Below, piece after piece: positions 50,336 through 62,782 of a DNA stretch of 64,000 nucleotides. The notes beneath the pieces are model-generated. The model did not search any database. It worked only from the letters and a program-made list of their open reading frames with translations, and was not told the origin of the DNA. Source of the stretch: Casuarius casuarius (taxonomy: Eukaryota; Chordata; Aves; Casuariiformes; Casuariidae); the NCBI GenBank assembly GCA_003342895.1, contig PTFA01000411.1, positions 434,001 through 498,000 on the forward strand, written 5' to 3'. Both the position numbers and the translations under genes were made by a program. Position 1 is the first letter of the stretch. Each line of letters starts with the position of its first letter.

Positions 50336-53300
50336 GGACAAAGGGCTAAAGGAGCATTTTTATTGCAGTTCACATCACTTCTTTCAGTAACTCTTTGGGG
50401 AGTTTCCTTTTAGTTTCATAATTTCTTGCTGTGTAAGTATTCTTCTAGTCAAAGCATTTATGAAATAAATTTAGCATTCCATCACTCCTGCAGACATAAC
50501 TGATCTTTCACAGACTGTTTGAACTGTAAGCCCTGCAAGGAGTTGGTCTGTCCAGTGTGTGGGCCTGGTTTGGATCTGCCCGGAAGGTGTTGCTGACAAG
50601 AGAGGGAGTCAGAAGCATCCTGCGATGATCTCCTCTTGTGTGCAAAATTTGCCTTTTCTTTTTCTTTTGTTGCATTTTATCTACTGTATGCTCTTCTGCT
50701 GCAGAACGCTCAGCTGTTGTTTTGTCTGTGGGTCAGTGTGGAAAGGAGCTATGCCGTTTCCATCAAAAGTCGCTTGTTTGCTCATTGATTGCTACGCTGC
50801 TAGATTGCTGGAGTCTTAGGAGCATCCTTACTCGTTTGGATAGTTTTATTGGGTGCATCAACCCTTCATCCTGAGGGCCGCTCAAGTATTGCTGCCAGGA
50901 CCAAACTTGCTCTCTGTCTGAGCAGCCAGAGGTCAGCCCTCCACTGCATTAGGAGCCTGGGAACCCAAATGTGCTTGGTGGCTGACGGTGCCCTGAGGCA
51001 GTTGGGGCTTTGTCAGGAGCTGCTGCAGCCTAGCAAAGAGGCAGCTCGGTGTAGAAGACAGGCTGGTCAAGGAGCTGGTTGTGGTCATGAAGCATGCTGT
51101 GCTCATGGCTATCTTGCATGGCCATTTTCTTCTATATTTCTATATAATGCCCTTCAGGAGTTACATTGACAAAGGCACTGGCTTTAGTAAGAATCATTAA
51201 GCAGAAATAATGTAGATCATTATCCTGTGTGGAGTGAGAGCTCTTATGCAGAGCATGGGTACACTGAGGAACGTGGCTGTTACTGCAGTATGTCCTTACA
51301 GAGTTTAAATAATGTTCTTATGTGATTTTTAAGTTACTCATAATAAGATTGGACACCTTCAGGGTGCACTTTCTGAGTGGGTTTTCTTTATTGTGCTGAC
51401 CGCACAGCTATATTTGGTCCTGGGGGTTAGAAGAAGTCTTGGATTGTACTGCGCTCTGGGTAAACTGGAGTAGTTCCTGACATTTGTGGAGTCTCTTTCC
51501 ATCTACTGCAGTGAAACTAGATTAGAATCTGGTTCTCTGAATTTCAAACAAAAAGAATAGTGACTTCTTCTCTTGAGTGTTCGTTTCCCTGCCAGTAGAG
51601 GCTGGATGACTTAATCTCTTCATATATCAACACATTGATCAAGTTTCACAGCAAAGTATCCAGTGGTAACTATAACAAATATTCAAAAATGTAAGCCTGG
51701 CTTGTAATTTAAGGCCTCACTTGGTTATACAGTTCTGAGTGCAACAGCAATGACAGTTCAGGGCTGGATATTTAGGGTAGATTTATCCACAGTAATATGC
51801 AGTGGTAGATCTATCAAAACAGCCTTCTAAAGCCAGAGGTGCCTGAGGCATGGCATTAGATCAAATATGTCTCAGTAAAATTAGTGTAAGGTTCCACAGC
51901 CAAAGGAAAAAATCAAATCTTTCAGAGCCTCTCCCTTTCAGGTACCTGTTAGGCAGTGGTAGGGCTGAGCTCCTTTGAAAATGCCAAGGTTGGATTCATT
52001 TTGTATGTGTTTCCTAGGGGAGATTTGGCTGTTTGGTCTGTCTTTTCCTTCCCCCTCTTCGGGCGATGCGGGGAGCGTAAGGCTGAGACTCGCCTCCCAC
52101 CTGGAGACGGGGAGCACCCTGGCACAACAGCTGGGCTGTTCATACAGTGTTTGCTGAGTTGCTGCTATTTACAGAGCAGCATATTAAAACCAGCCGTCAT
52201 GCAGCGTAGCGTGGCTGCCCTTGCCTTAAATTCTCAAATTGAGGCAGTTGAACAGCTTATTCCAGCATGTCAACCCCATGTGTGCCAAGAGGAATAAGGA
52301 GGTCACAGAGATATGGATGTGGAAACCTTGTAGACTGGACTAGTCTGTTCTTCCCAGTTGGCAACTGGAGCCTTTTGTTTCAGTCAATGTTATTTTTTCA
52401 GGAGCCAAATCAAACCACACCAGATTGTGGGTTTTCAAACTACTAGTCAATCTGTTAATTTAAAAACATCTTTCTTCCAGCTTGCTTTCCTGTATTGTTT
52501 CCTTCCTAGGCCTCAGCATCTCTTCCATGGCCATTCAAGGGTTGGCTTTGACATTAGGCAACTCTCTGGGAGAGCAACAGGTCAGGGGAATGAGAATCAG
52601 GTTCTTTGCCACCATTTCCAAAAACTAACTCTTTCCTCTCTAAGAGCCTGGACCCTGGATGGAACAGACTTCATCACTGGCTGTATTCATGAATATATAA
52701 ATGTTTGGCCTCTTCTTTAATACCAGGACTCTCTCAAATCCAGCCAGAGATACTCACATAGTAGTTATAGAACCAAGAAATAAGTCTGCAGACCAGCAGC
52801 TCCCCCAAAGACACCATGTTTCCATTCTTGTTTGTGTGACACCAGTGAAAACAGAAATTGAAGGGGAAGGTGGAAGCTCTGAAGCTCTTAACAATTTTCT
52901 ATGTTCTGGGAAGGTTTCCTGAATTTCTTTTAGAGAGAGATGTTACTGCACATCATCTTCAGGTTTTGTCTTACACAGCTCTCCAAAATCTCTGAGAGAC
53001 AAATTCTCAGTGCAGGTGTCTGCCTGGTGAGCTTGTCTCGCCCTTGGTAGTAATTCCCAAAATTGTATCTATTAGGAAGGAATTAGTAGAAACCAGTGTG
53101 TTTCATTTAATTGGATAGACTTGTGCTTCACATGAGGACAGAACTGGTACTACAAAGGCGGGATTCTGATTTCCTCTAGCAATAGCTTTCTCTAATGAAC
53201 TCCCAGAAAACATTTCACATGCCTCAGTATTTAGCACATGGGTATTTCAGTGGATACCACCTTTAAAAGGAACAGGTTGCCAAGAACGACTGATAATGAA

Positions 53301-53477
53301 TCAAAATGCCACTGAACTACTGCTACTATCTGGTGGACTTCACAGTGAGGCCCTTCAGAAGGCTCTGTTGCACTTATTTACTGAGCATGCTGCTTTAGTC
53401 CTCAAATGTGTAGATTTGTTTCATTGGTAAACCTCAAAAGGCTTTGTGAGGAGGGGCAGGATCCTTATTCGAATATT

Positions 53478-53582
53478 TCCATTTTAGAAGTGAAGGAATC
53501 AAGGAAGAGACAGCTGAACTGACTTGCTCCATGATCACTCAAGGGTCAATGGTGGAGCAAGTTACAGGATCCAGCTGTCCTC
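53478..53582 (-). repeat. MIR SINE (remnant)
   Basis: CCATTTTAGAAGTGAAGGAA, then GACAGCTGAACTGACTTGCTCC, then TGATCACTCAAGGGTCAATGG, then ACAGGATCCAGCTGTCC, match the reverse complement of the MIR core (CATTTTACAGATGAGGAAAC, AAGTGACTTGCCC, GGTCACACAG, GGATTCGAACCC). Minus orientation. Confidence 0.65.
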
Positions 53583-56056
53583 AAAACTTTTGATCAGCTG
53601 CAGACCATTCTCAATAGTTGCATCCAAGAGGAAGAAGGTACTACAAGGTAAGTTGTGTGGTTTCCTTTGGTTGGGAGCTTTTTAGTAATGTGTCTGCACA
53701 GAGCTGGTGGGCCCAGGAAGAGACCAACACTGGGATGAGTTTGTTGGAACTGCCGGCCCCTAAGCTCCTTTGCTTTTGAGAATAGTCGTCTTCTCGCTTT
53801 CATCATAGGCTGGCTGATGAACCACTTTCTTGCATTAAACCACTATCTGAGGTGCTTCCTGGTTTTGCCCGTAGTCAGAAGAGCACAGAGATAGGTGTAG
53901 GATGTTTCGGCTCCACTTTCTTTTGCTGCCACCAGTTTTTCTGCTGATCTAATTTGTCTGGAAACAAGAATCAGCTGCCTTTTCTCTGAAAACCAGCTTT
54001 GTGATTTCAACCCCTTGGGGCTCTCTTTCCTCTTGTTCTCCCCTGCCCCATCTTGGGCTTTCTTTGTGAAGAGTACCTACGGGTATGTATAGCAGGGAAT
54101 ACATAGGGAATGATGGCAAAGTGGAAATAGTGGAAATCCCAGTTTGTTTCCGTGCTGCTCCTGAGTCCCTCCTTGCAGTGCAGGCCCTAGCTGCATCCTT
54201 GACAATGCATGGCGTAAGCTGGGCCCAACTCCACTGTGATAGTGAAGTAGGGATCATGCCAATTAGCAGAGGTATGCTATGTGTTTTGATTTAACTCGGG
54301 ATTTCCCTCCTGCTCTTCCCTTCCCTGTAAGAGATCCTTAACTATAGTACAAAAATAATCAGAAGTAATTAAAAGGCTGTATTTCTCCAGAGAAAAGAGC
54401 ATTTTGAGCCAGACTTGCAGGCAATCAGAAGCCACCTATGAGTGTCAGGGCTGTTTCATGGAGATGCAGTTTATGAGAGTTTGGGCTCTGAACTGGGGCC
54501 CATCAGTGAGGAAAAGAGCTGTCCTGAGCTCCTTATCATCAGCAGAGACAGATAAATGAATCCCACCTGCATGAGGCTGGAACAGCACTTCATTTGCTAG
54601 TAGTGTAGACTCCCTGTATGGTTAACGATAAACACCTCCAGATGGGATTCCTTCCTCCCTAGGTATCTGTAAAGGCACTTAGGGCTGAGTGAGTCGTGCC
54701 ATTGCCCTCTGTGTTGACTGCAGTGGCAATGGAGATGGCTAACTTAGATTAGATACCTAACTTTTAGTTGGCTGAAATTAGATGAGAGAAATTCCACACC
54801 TGTCATCTTGGGTGGGTTGGATGACCCCTGGAAGTGCCACTATACTGGTGTCTGTTAGAAAAAGCTATTGGTGAAAGAGAGTAGTAAAGAAAAGTTTTTT
54901 GCAGGCAAAATCTAGGTTTCTTTTACGCTGAAGATCCAGGGCAGTTAGCAGCTGCTGATAGGCTTTGTTGAAGATGTCTGCAACTGAAGGCATGTGGGCG
55001 TTGTGTTTTGTGAAAGTAGTTTTTGGACTGAAGATCTTCAGCAAGCTAAGCACTCTTAGCTTACAGAGCAGCCAACTGTAGTTAGGAAGCAGCAATTAGA
55101 AAGAAAGAATCAGCAGAAATTAGAAGAGAGAGAAAAGTCCATTAACATCTTCCTTTGTGATAGTAAGTAGGTCAGTGAGCTGAGAGAGACCCTGGACAGG
55201 CGTGCAGCTCTAGCGCAGCGAGGCTGGGAGAATTAGATAGTGAAGCAGAGGCAGTGATTTAATCAGCTGTTGGTGGTCTAAAGTAAAGAATACATGGTCA
55301 GAATTGCAGAGAACATCTCACATTCTGATTTGGAGCTAAAGATGGAGCTGATTTCAGCCCTCTGTTTGCGTGCAGAGATAGCCAAATCTGTTGTCATTGT
55401 CTTTTTTTTTTTTTCCCCTTCACGTCTGAAGGGGCTAGAACAGATTAATTGGGGCCATACAAGATTATTCTGTGTAGCACATGTGAGTACTCACCTTGGC
55501 GCGAAGTGCTGTCTCTGTGCTTGTCCAACGTAAGGCGAGCGGGGTTGCTGCGGTGGTGGAGGGACAGCAGGACCCCCCAGCGCCAGGCTGTGGCCAAGGG
55601 GCACGTGTAAGGCTCAAGGTGCCCCAGTTTGAGACTTGAAGAAACTTGTGGTGTGATGAGAGAACGAAGAAACCAGTTTCATCTCTCCCAGGAACTCAAG
55701 GGTGAGAGTCCAGTTATTTTGCACGTAATGAGGAGGTCACTGAAAGAGGGAATGGAGCTTGGCAGGGCAAAATAAAAGCATTCTCATGCTTCCATTTTGC
55801 ACTAGAAAAACCTCATTGTTTAGTTATGTGGTTATGAATGAAGTTATGGCTCTTGAGGTTCGAACTGCTTGAAAGGAGCCAGTGATCATGATGTATCTGG
55901 TGATTGTATAGGGAAGGATAGGAAAAGGATTGGTGGGGAGAAAGTTAAATCTGGGGGAATAACCATATAGCTTAGCTTCTTTGAAACATCCCAGGGCTAA
56001 TTGAAGAAGAAAAAGATTAAGGGTTTGGAATTCAGTTGTGTCAATATAAAGAAAAA

Positions 56057-56120
56057 ATCCAATCTATTAGTATTAATAGTCTTTTATAAGATCCAATCTA
56101 CTGGTATTAGTCTTTTTTAG
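56057..56120. repeat. Imperfect 30-34 bp tandem duplication
   Basis: A unit beginning ATCCAATCTA and containing GGTATTAG/AGTATTAATAG and GTCTTTT occurs twice, at 56,057-56,090 and 56,091-56,120. The second copy carries a CT-GG change and lacks four bases near the TATTA block. Confidence 0.85.
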
Positions 56121-56680
56121 GAAAAGAAGCTTCTGTTGCCAAGGGTTGAACCGATCTTTGTGCAACTTTTGTTAGTCAAGTGAAGGATTGAAACACTGAT
56201 ATTTTCATCCAGGAAATTTGAAACAATTGAACTGCAGCAACGACTGAATTGCCTGCTATTGCAAAGGGATGGGGTGCTGGTGAAATGACAGAAACGGGTG
56301 GGATACGTGTTGGTACTGTTCAGCCAAGAGTGGCCTGTGGCTGACTGGTGGTTTCAAGGCTTTCAACAGGAAACTTGACAGTACTCTGGGGAATCCTAGC
56401 TGCTATTTCGGTGGAAACTATGATGAGAAATTCAGAGTGATCCATTGTTCTGAAAGTGCTTTGGAACAGCTAAATTTTTATTTATTTCTGTTTGCTTGAT
56501 TTGGTTTTGACAGAAAAGGGTTTTCTCCCAAATGGAAGTGTTTAAGAACATTTCAAAAATTGAAAGTGCACTTTGCTCATTTCCCAGCTCTTCTACTTTT
56601 TGACTCTTTAGGGAGTAGACGGGAAAAGAAGTAACAGAGAAGAGATGGTTGTTGCTCCTCAAAACTTGTAGTTTTTGGCC

Positions 56681-56717
56681 AAAAAAAATAAAAAAAAAAA
56701 AAAAAAAAAAAAAAAAA
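56681..56717. repeat. Poly-A tract (37 bases, one T)
   Basis: Eight A, one T and 27 A in a row. It could be the tail of an old retroposed sequence, but no target-site duplication or gene body could be recognised upstream. Confidence 0.92.
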
Positions 56718-57525
56718 CTTTTATAAAATTGAATAGGACATTTTAATAAAAATAACTATCTTCATACACAGAATTAACAAGCATCTAATTTTTCTCTTTG
56801 TGTATGTATAAATATATTTGATGCATAGTAAGACAGTGAGCTATACAGCTGCTTCGTTTTCAGATTAACTAAAATCTAGGTTGAAAGAAGATGAAGTTAT
56901 AAATATGAAGTGCTGCATGTATCGGTTTCTCTAGACTCTAACAAGGCAGGATTTGAATGGAGGTGGCAACAAAGTAATGTCTCCATGGACTCAAGTGCCA
57001 AATTACAAAAAATGTAAATAAATTAGTTGAGTCATCTTGTTGCTTTGTAGGCTAAGGAAAGGAAACTAAGCAAGCAATTTCTAGAGTCTTCTAGAGGCAT
57101 GTACAGGTACTGATGCTGTACTAATGGGGTATGACATAGTAAAATAATTATGTGTTACAGAATTATATTTTGGAGCAGGTAGCTTCAGAGAAGAAATCGT
57201 TTTTGATTTAATACGCAGTTGTATGGTAGCATCGGTTCCAGGAGTAACGAAAGTCAAGCCACTAAATCACTGCAACCAGAAGAGAAGTTCAGCCTTCTTC
57301 AAGGTATGGAGTGAATCTGTAAAAGTAGTGGGTTAAGTTAGCCCAAGTTAGAAATTAATGAAAAGATTAGAGAAGTAGTGAATTTACAATAAAATGGACA
57401 TTTTTTTTTCTCTTATCCTTATTCACCAGTGCTTTGTATTCAGTGTGGACCAGTACCATCAGCTGGAAACATTCCTTCTTTCTTGTATCACTAACTTCTT
57501 TGGGCTACATACTGCTGTGTCAGTC

Positions 57526-57558
57526 TTTTTTTTTTTTTTTTTTTTTCTCCCCCCCCCC
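57526..57558. repeat. T20+/C10 homopolymer pair
   Basis: About 20 T residues, CT, then a run of ten C. It is a low-complexity pyrimidine tract. It resembles a polypyrimidine tract, but the nearest AG is not followed by a credible exon. Confidence 0.9.
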
Positions 57559-57728
57559 ATTGTAAGTATGAAAGTACATTTTTGAAAAAAAAAATTGGCT
57601 TTAGATGATGGTGTACAAATATAAGTGAAAAACTGGCCTAAGAAAAATCTCTAGTATGAGATGATGATGTCTGGAAGGAATTTCAGCTTTATGTTAAAAT
57701 CTCAGGCTAAAACTGAAGGGGAAAATAT

Positions 57729-57785
57729 TATTATCATCTTTGCATATTATTATCTATTATTATATCTGCATATTATTATTTTCTT
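57729..57785. repeat. (ATT)n-rich imperfect repeat
   Basis: Clusters of TTATTATTA are separated by CATCTTTGCA and ATATCTGCA, and the word TGCATATTATTAT occurs twice. It is a degraded trinucleotide repeat with a small internal duplication. Confidence 0.75.
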
Positions 57786-60700
57786 TGCATGTTCATGACA
57801 ATTAAACAAACAAACCGTGAGTCCATGATGGCATTATTTTTACGGCACACCTCCAGAATAGAATTTCCCTTCAGGAGGAATTGTCATCGGCTTAACGAAT
57901 AACGATATTGGACACTTTGATGCAAATCTGATTTTGATGTAGTACTGCTGTTTCTAATCCAAGTCCAGGCTGCAGTTGGTCCTCCTGTGGTTGTTGCCTC
58001 GTTTTGCCTTCCGTGGCTTCAGTGAGTCAGTGTGCAAAAAGAACTTAAAAATATTTTTTAATTATTGTTTCTGTTGTGGTTTTTGTACAGTAGTGGTACA
58101 CCCCATAAGTTATGATATTATTTATGCATGTTCAGAGTTGACTTTACTTTTTTTTTTAAGAGGTAGAGCATTGTTCTTTTGCTTTCCCTGTCTTATAAAA
58201 GCTATGGAAAAAAATGGTCACATGTACCTTCCAAAAATGCAGGATCTTTTGATTTAGCATCCTCATTCCGACATCGTGGCAGATAAATATTGACTCTGTC
58301 TAACTTTTTGGGAGGGTGACTTTTGGCACTCGTTTTTCTCCTGTTTCTGAGTTGGTCTCAGATTAATACTTTTTTTCGTATTGTTTTCCAGAAATAAGAA
58401 TACAAAGAGAGAATATGCCTATGTAAAAGTATTATCTGTCTGTGAGCAGAAAGAAGTAGTGTTCTACAGAAATGGAATATTTATGTATATGTGTATATAT
58501 ACTAGTTTACATATATTCCTGTATTTTTAGTTTTAAAAAATGATAGGATGAGCTCTTGCTGTAAGCTGCTAAGTAATCTCATGTTTGTGAGGTGTCCTTT
58601 CTATTCCAGTCAGGTAGGCACGGGCCACATTCAAGCTGCTAATTCGTGAAACGGGGGATACTTTCCTTCTCATTAAAATGTATTTATTTATTTTGCTGTG
58701 AGAATAGTTTCCTGAAGATGCTGCTTTTGATCTCTGGTAATGCCACAGACTCAGTAAGACTGCTAGCATGCAGTGGTGTTTACCTCCTTTCAATTTTACA
58801 TCCACTGTTAATTGGACTTGAATAATATAACCCCATTGCAAAACCTGTTTTAATTTGCTAGGTCTCGATATCGTGTCCAATAAGATGCTGGTATTCTTAG
58901 TGCTTGGAAATCGCTCCCTGTCTGTAATCGGAAGGCTTTTTCCTGTGTGTGTCTGCTTTTCTGGGTGTTTATTGGATTTTATGCATTTTAAGAAGTGGAG
59001 GAAAAGGAGTGAGGAATAGAGAGATGTTAATTTTTGCAGAATTTAATTTTTTTGAAACTTGGGTTTGTAATCTGTCTTATGTTTCTAGGGAAACAACGTA
59101 ATGCGGCGCAGACCGCCAGCTGAAGCACTTTCTGCAGCAGCTGCAGAGTGAAGTTAGCAAGACCCCTGGTCTGTTTTGCAGCTGATGCTGGAAGCCGCTC
59201 TAGCTGGTGAAGGTGATGGTTGCCCCTCGCTCCCGTTTTGGTGCTGCTGCCCTTTTGGGGGGCAGCAAGCAGCAGTGAACGAGGCCAGTTATCCTCAGGA
59301 GAGGTCAAAACATGGGTTGCTGCAGGCTCGAGAGAGTGAATAAAATAATTTCCTATAGCTCTGTCTCAAGACAAGCTCTGAAAGGAAGGAGGAGGTGAGA
59401 AAGTGAGCTTTCTCCAGCAACTTGGATTGTAGAGGAATGTGAAACTTCACAGTTTTCTCCCATCTCTCTCTCTTGAAAGTTAACACAAAAAATAGATAGG
59501 ACTTGGAGACAGTTTTCTGACAGAAATCCCAGAACCTTCATTCCCAGAAGCTGAGATAGTGACAAGAAGCTGGTTACTCAGCAGGGAGTTACCCATGAAT
59601 TTCTGTTGACTGAGTTAAATCCTCCAGCAAGCAGGTGTCGGGTAAATGTTTTGATTCTTTGCAGTGCATATTTGCATATTTGAAGCTTTCTGGTACTTAT
59701 GGCTCGGATTTGGTTTGCCCAAGTCTTAAAAAGAGCAGACAGGGAAGCCTCTTAATTTCTGTGGGTTCTTTGTGTAGTGATTTTAAGACCTGGATGCCCC
59801 GAGCGGGGCTTCTCAATGCAAAGGTCTGACATGTCCTTTGTATTGCTCCTCCGGCATAGCCTACCTGCAGGTCTTGTGACTGTTGGCATGTTATGGATAC
59901 TTAATGTTTCTGGAAAAGCAGGAGCACCGGAGGGTTTAGGTGTGGAACTAGATGTGTAAGGTTAGACCCCGAAGTTGAATGGTCAACCTTGTGGCCTACA
60001 AGCACTCTTCGCATATTTGACGTTATCACACCAGGCTTTGAGGCTGCGTCGAGCACTTCTGCGTTTTTCCCTTTTTGCTGAAAAATTTAGAGATGTTGGA
60101 CTGTCCTTCATGCTGTCAGTTTTTGTTTGCTGTGGAGGCTCGAATGTTCCCTTAGCCTAAAATGGTGTGAAGTGGTTTTATACACGGTTGTCTGATGGTT
60201 CCTCTCCAAGCTGGGATCCTTTTTGTAGCAATGACTACAGTCATTGTAGCAGTGTCCCTCTTGCCATCCCAAGCATGACTTGTGTCCTGTTCCTCTGCCA
60301 GGGTACTTAACTGTAAGCAACACATCAGGCTGGAGCAGCCGTCAGCATCTCCTCCTCCTACAATGTGATTTTAAAGCTCTAATGCGAAGGAAGGCTTTAT
60401 CAGCAGTGATGCTTTCTTCGTGCTTTTTTTTTTTTTCTTCATGCAAATATGCCTGGGTTGTGGGGGAAAAAACCCACATGTTGGTAGAGTAACACTTGGC
60501 AGCTGGAAGCATTTCTATTTTCATGATAAAAAGTATTTCCGTAAATTTTTGAGTTTTGTCATTTCTTGTTTGCGGGGATCGTGAAGATTGATAACATGCT
60601 CTCTGTAGTCTTTGGTACATTTTTATCTGGTACATTAATAGATTCCCTTAGTACTTGAGGAAGAGCAAGTCCCAACTTACTAGTTGCTAATCAGAATGTG

Positions 60701-62675
60701 GAAGTGGTATGTTTTTTTTTTTCTAAAGGCTGTAATTCAAGGTTATGCATGTGCAAAAATAGCTTTAGGCAACAACAAATATTTTCTTCAGCAGGTCTAG
60801 CTCATTCTATTGACATATTGTTTTGTAAACTGTGGGTGACTTGCATTGTTCGCAACCAAAATAACTTGCATCAATCAACATAAGAGGGTAATTAATTTAC
60901 ATATTTTCATTGTGGAAATGTTCCAGACTTTTTTTTTGCTGTACAGTGCTAGACTGGAGAGAAGAAAAGTGCAATAATATTTTAGATATGTCACTTGTTT
61001 TTAAGTTATTCTTCACTTTTGTTTATACTGGAGAAAAACATTCTGATCTTCTTAAATTTGAGCAAGGCGTAGCGTTGGATCAAAATAAAGTGAGAGTTAA
61101 GAGTGAAATTGTATTTCTGTGACTGTGCCACATATCAGTACTGCCTTAAGATGAAGGGAGGTTGAGTATTGTATGCAGTAGTGAAATGTAGTCCAAAATG
61201 CTTGTTACAGAACACGCTCAAGAGAGTTAACTATTTCTTTTCTGTATGAGCAGCTGAGCTCAGGTCAGCAGGGGAGCATATGGCAGATACAGAGGCTGTG
61301 ATTTTTGTACGATGTGTGCCTGGGAAATATCTGCTTGCCAAAGAAGGAATGAATACGTATGCAGCATGTAGTCTTCAAAATGCTAAGCAAGTGCTTGCTG
61401 CTCTTTGGGTGAGGCAGCAAAAGGGTCAGATTCCACCTTAACCTTGCTAGTCCGTCGTTCAGGGTTAATTGAACACCAGTGAAATGTAGAGAGCTGTGTG
61501 GTTACCGTTCCAGTTGGATTGACAGGAGGTGGTTTTTGGTGCGGTGTGAGCTCCTCTCCCCGAAGCTGTAGCGCAATATCTTTTCCTCTCCTCCACTGCA
61601 CCCTGCATCCGTTCTGTCATTCTGTGCATGGCTTTTTGATGGATTTTTTTTTTCTTCCCTCGCCACTCCTCCTGTGGGACAGTGTAATGGACCAGTGAAG
61701 CAGGGTGCCCAAAACCTCCATGTAAAGGGATGCCATGCACAGGCATTCAGGCTAAGCAGAACGCTTTGCCCAGACTATTGTGAAAAAGAAAACCTTATTT
61801 TTTTAAATCTGAGAAGATGTAATGCAGAAAAGTCAGTCTCCATTTTCCATTATACATCACACCTGCCTGTTACAGTGCTTGGTCTGCTGCCAGCGTAGCA
61901 TACTTGTACACTGTGACTTCAAATCCTTGCTTATAAGCAGGATCCCTCCCCTTGAGGGGATTTCCTTGGCGCTGAGAAAGCAGGTCCGGGAGGCAGGGCA
62001 TCAAATGAGATCAGCCTGACATGAGTAAGGATATTTTTTGAGAAACTTCTGCTTCCTGCTGTTGTCATTCCCTAAACAAGGCTCCTGATATTTTATTTCA
62101 GGCACTGCCCATGAGCAAGAAGTAGCACTTGTGCTCGTGTGGATGGTCTCTCTTGCTAGTAGCTTTCTGATGCCAAATGTTGCTGGTGGGCTACCCATGC
62201 CTGTTCATTGCCATCCTGCAAGTGAGAGTGCTGCTGCGATTAAGTTATTTCTGCCGCAGAGACAAAGGCTGGAATCGGATTTCCTGACGTAAGGAGGAGT
62301 CCTGAGATTTGTGGCCAAGACACACCTGGTAGATACAAAGAGTTATTACTGCTGCTGTCGAAGCCGGAGCTGCCTCTCTCCGTGGCTGATAGAGAGAAGC
62401 GGAGGGGTTGGACCAGCTCGCCGAGAGCATGCCTTCCCTGTGGAGTCAGCGCTGCCTCTTACTTGGCTGTAATCCTGTCTGACTCCTCTTATCCCCGTGC
62501 AGAAAACGCCCACTTGTGCGTGGTGAGGTTTTCAAGCTGGCCTGGCTGCTGATGGCTTGGAGCCCACCTTCTGCTTTCGCTCAAGCTGGTAACCCTCGCG
62601 CTTCGCTGCAAGGGCTTGGGCAAAGTCATCCGAGCACTGGTAGGCTCTCTAGAGCTTTCCTGCACTTTTCCCCAG

Positions 62676-62782
62676 GTACCGGAAAGGCTGGATGAATTTC
62701 CTGGTTTGCTGGCAAAGAATTAGTGAGGTGCTTGACCCCAGCAAAGAAGACGACTCTGATTATTACCTGAGGGACTTCAGAG
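62676..62782 (+). CDS. Candidate internal exon 3, unrecognised protein
   Basis: The acceptor is pyrimidine-rich (CTTTCCTGCACTTTTCCCCAG). The donor is TTCAGAG|GTGAGA at 62,782/62,783. The 107-base exon is open in the frame whose first base G completes a codon begun by two bases upstream, and it leaves one base for the next exon. It reads YRKGWMNFLVCWQRISEV and then DPSKEDDSDYYLRDFR, a mixed sequence with an acidic patch and aromatic residues that looks more protein-like than the surrounding chance frames. If upstream exons are UTR, the Met at 62,692 could be an initiator, though its context (CTGGATGA) is not strong. No family is recognised. This is the best-supported single exon candidate in the window, and it is still uncertain. 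Confidence 0.38.

Larger units (their letters stand above)
43718..62675 (+). other. Presumed long intron 2 (about 19 kb)
   Basis: No exon in this span could be supported. It holds MIR-like remnants (50.2 and 53.5 kb), an A/T inverted tract (46.33 kb), an AT-rich enhancer-like block (47.44-47.83 kb), AAT and ATT microsatellites, a 34-bp tandem duplication (56.06 kb) and a long poly-A (56.68 kb). Frames of 147-152 codons on the minus strand at 46,705-47,148 and 48,560-49,018 and a plus-strand frame of 150 codons at 44,687-45,139 were read and show no domain or splice support. If the exon pair is wrong, this is simply intronic or intergenic DNA. Small additional exons could be missed. Confidence 0.4.

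Noticed and set aside
54085..54294. 69-codon plus-strand frame with a protein-like start (MYSREYIGNDGKVEIVEIPV)
   Set aside because: It looks protein-like at first, but lacks splice signals at its ends and similarity to any family I know.
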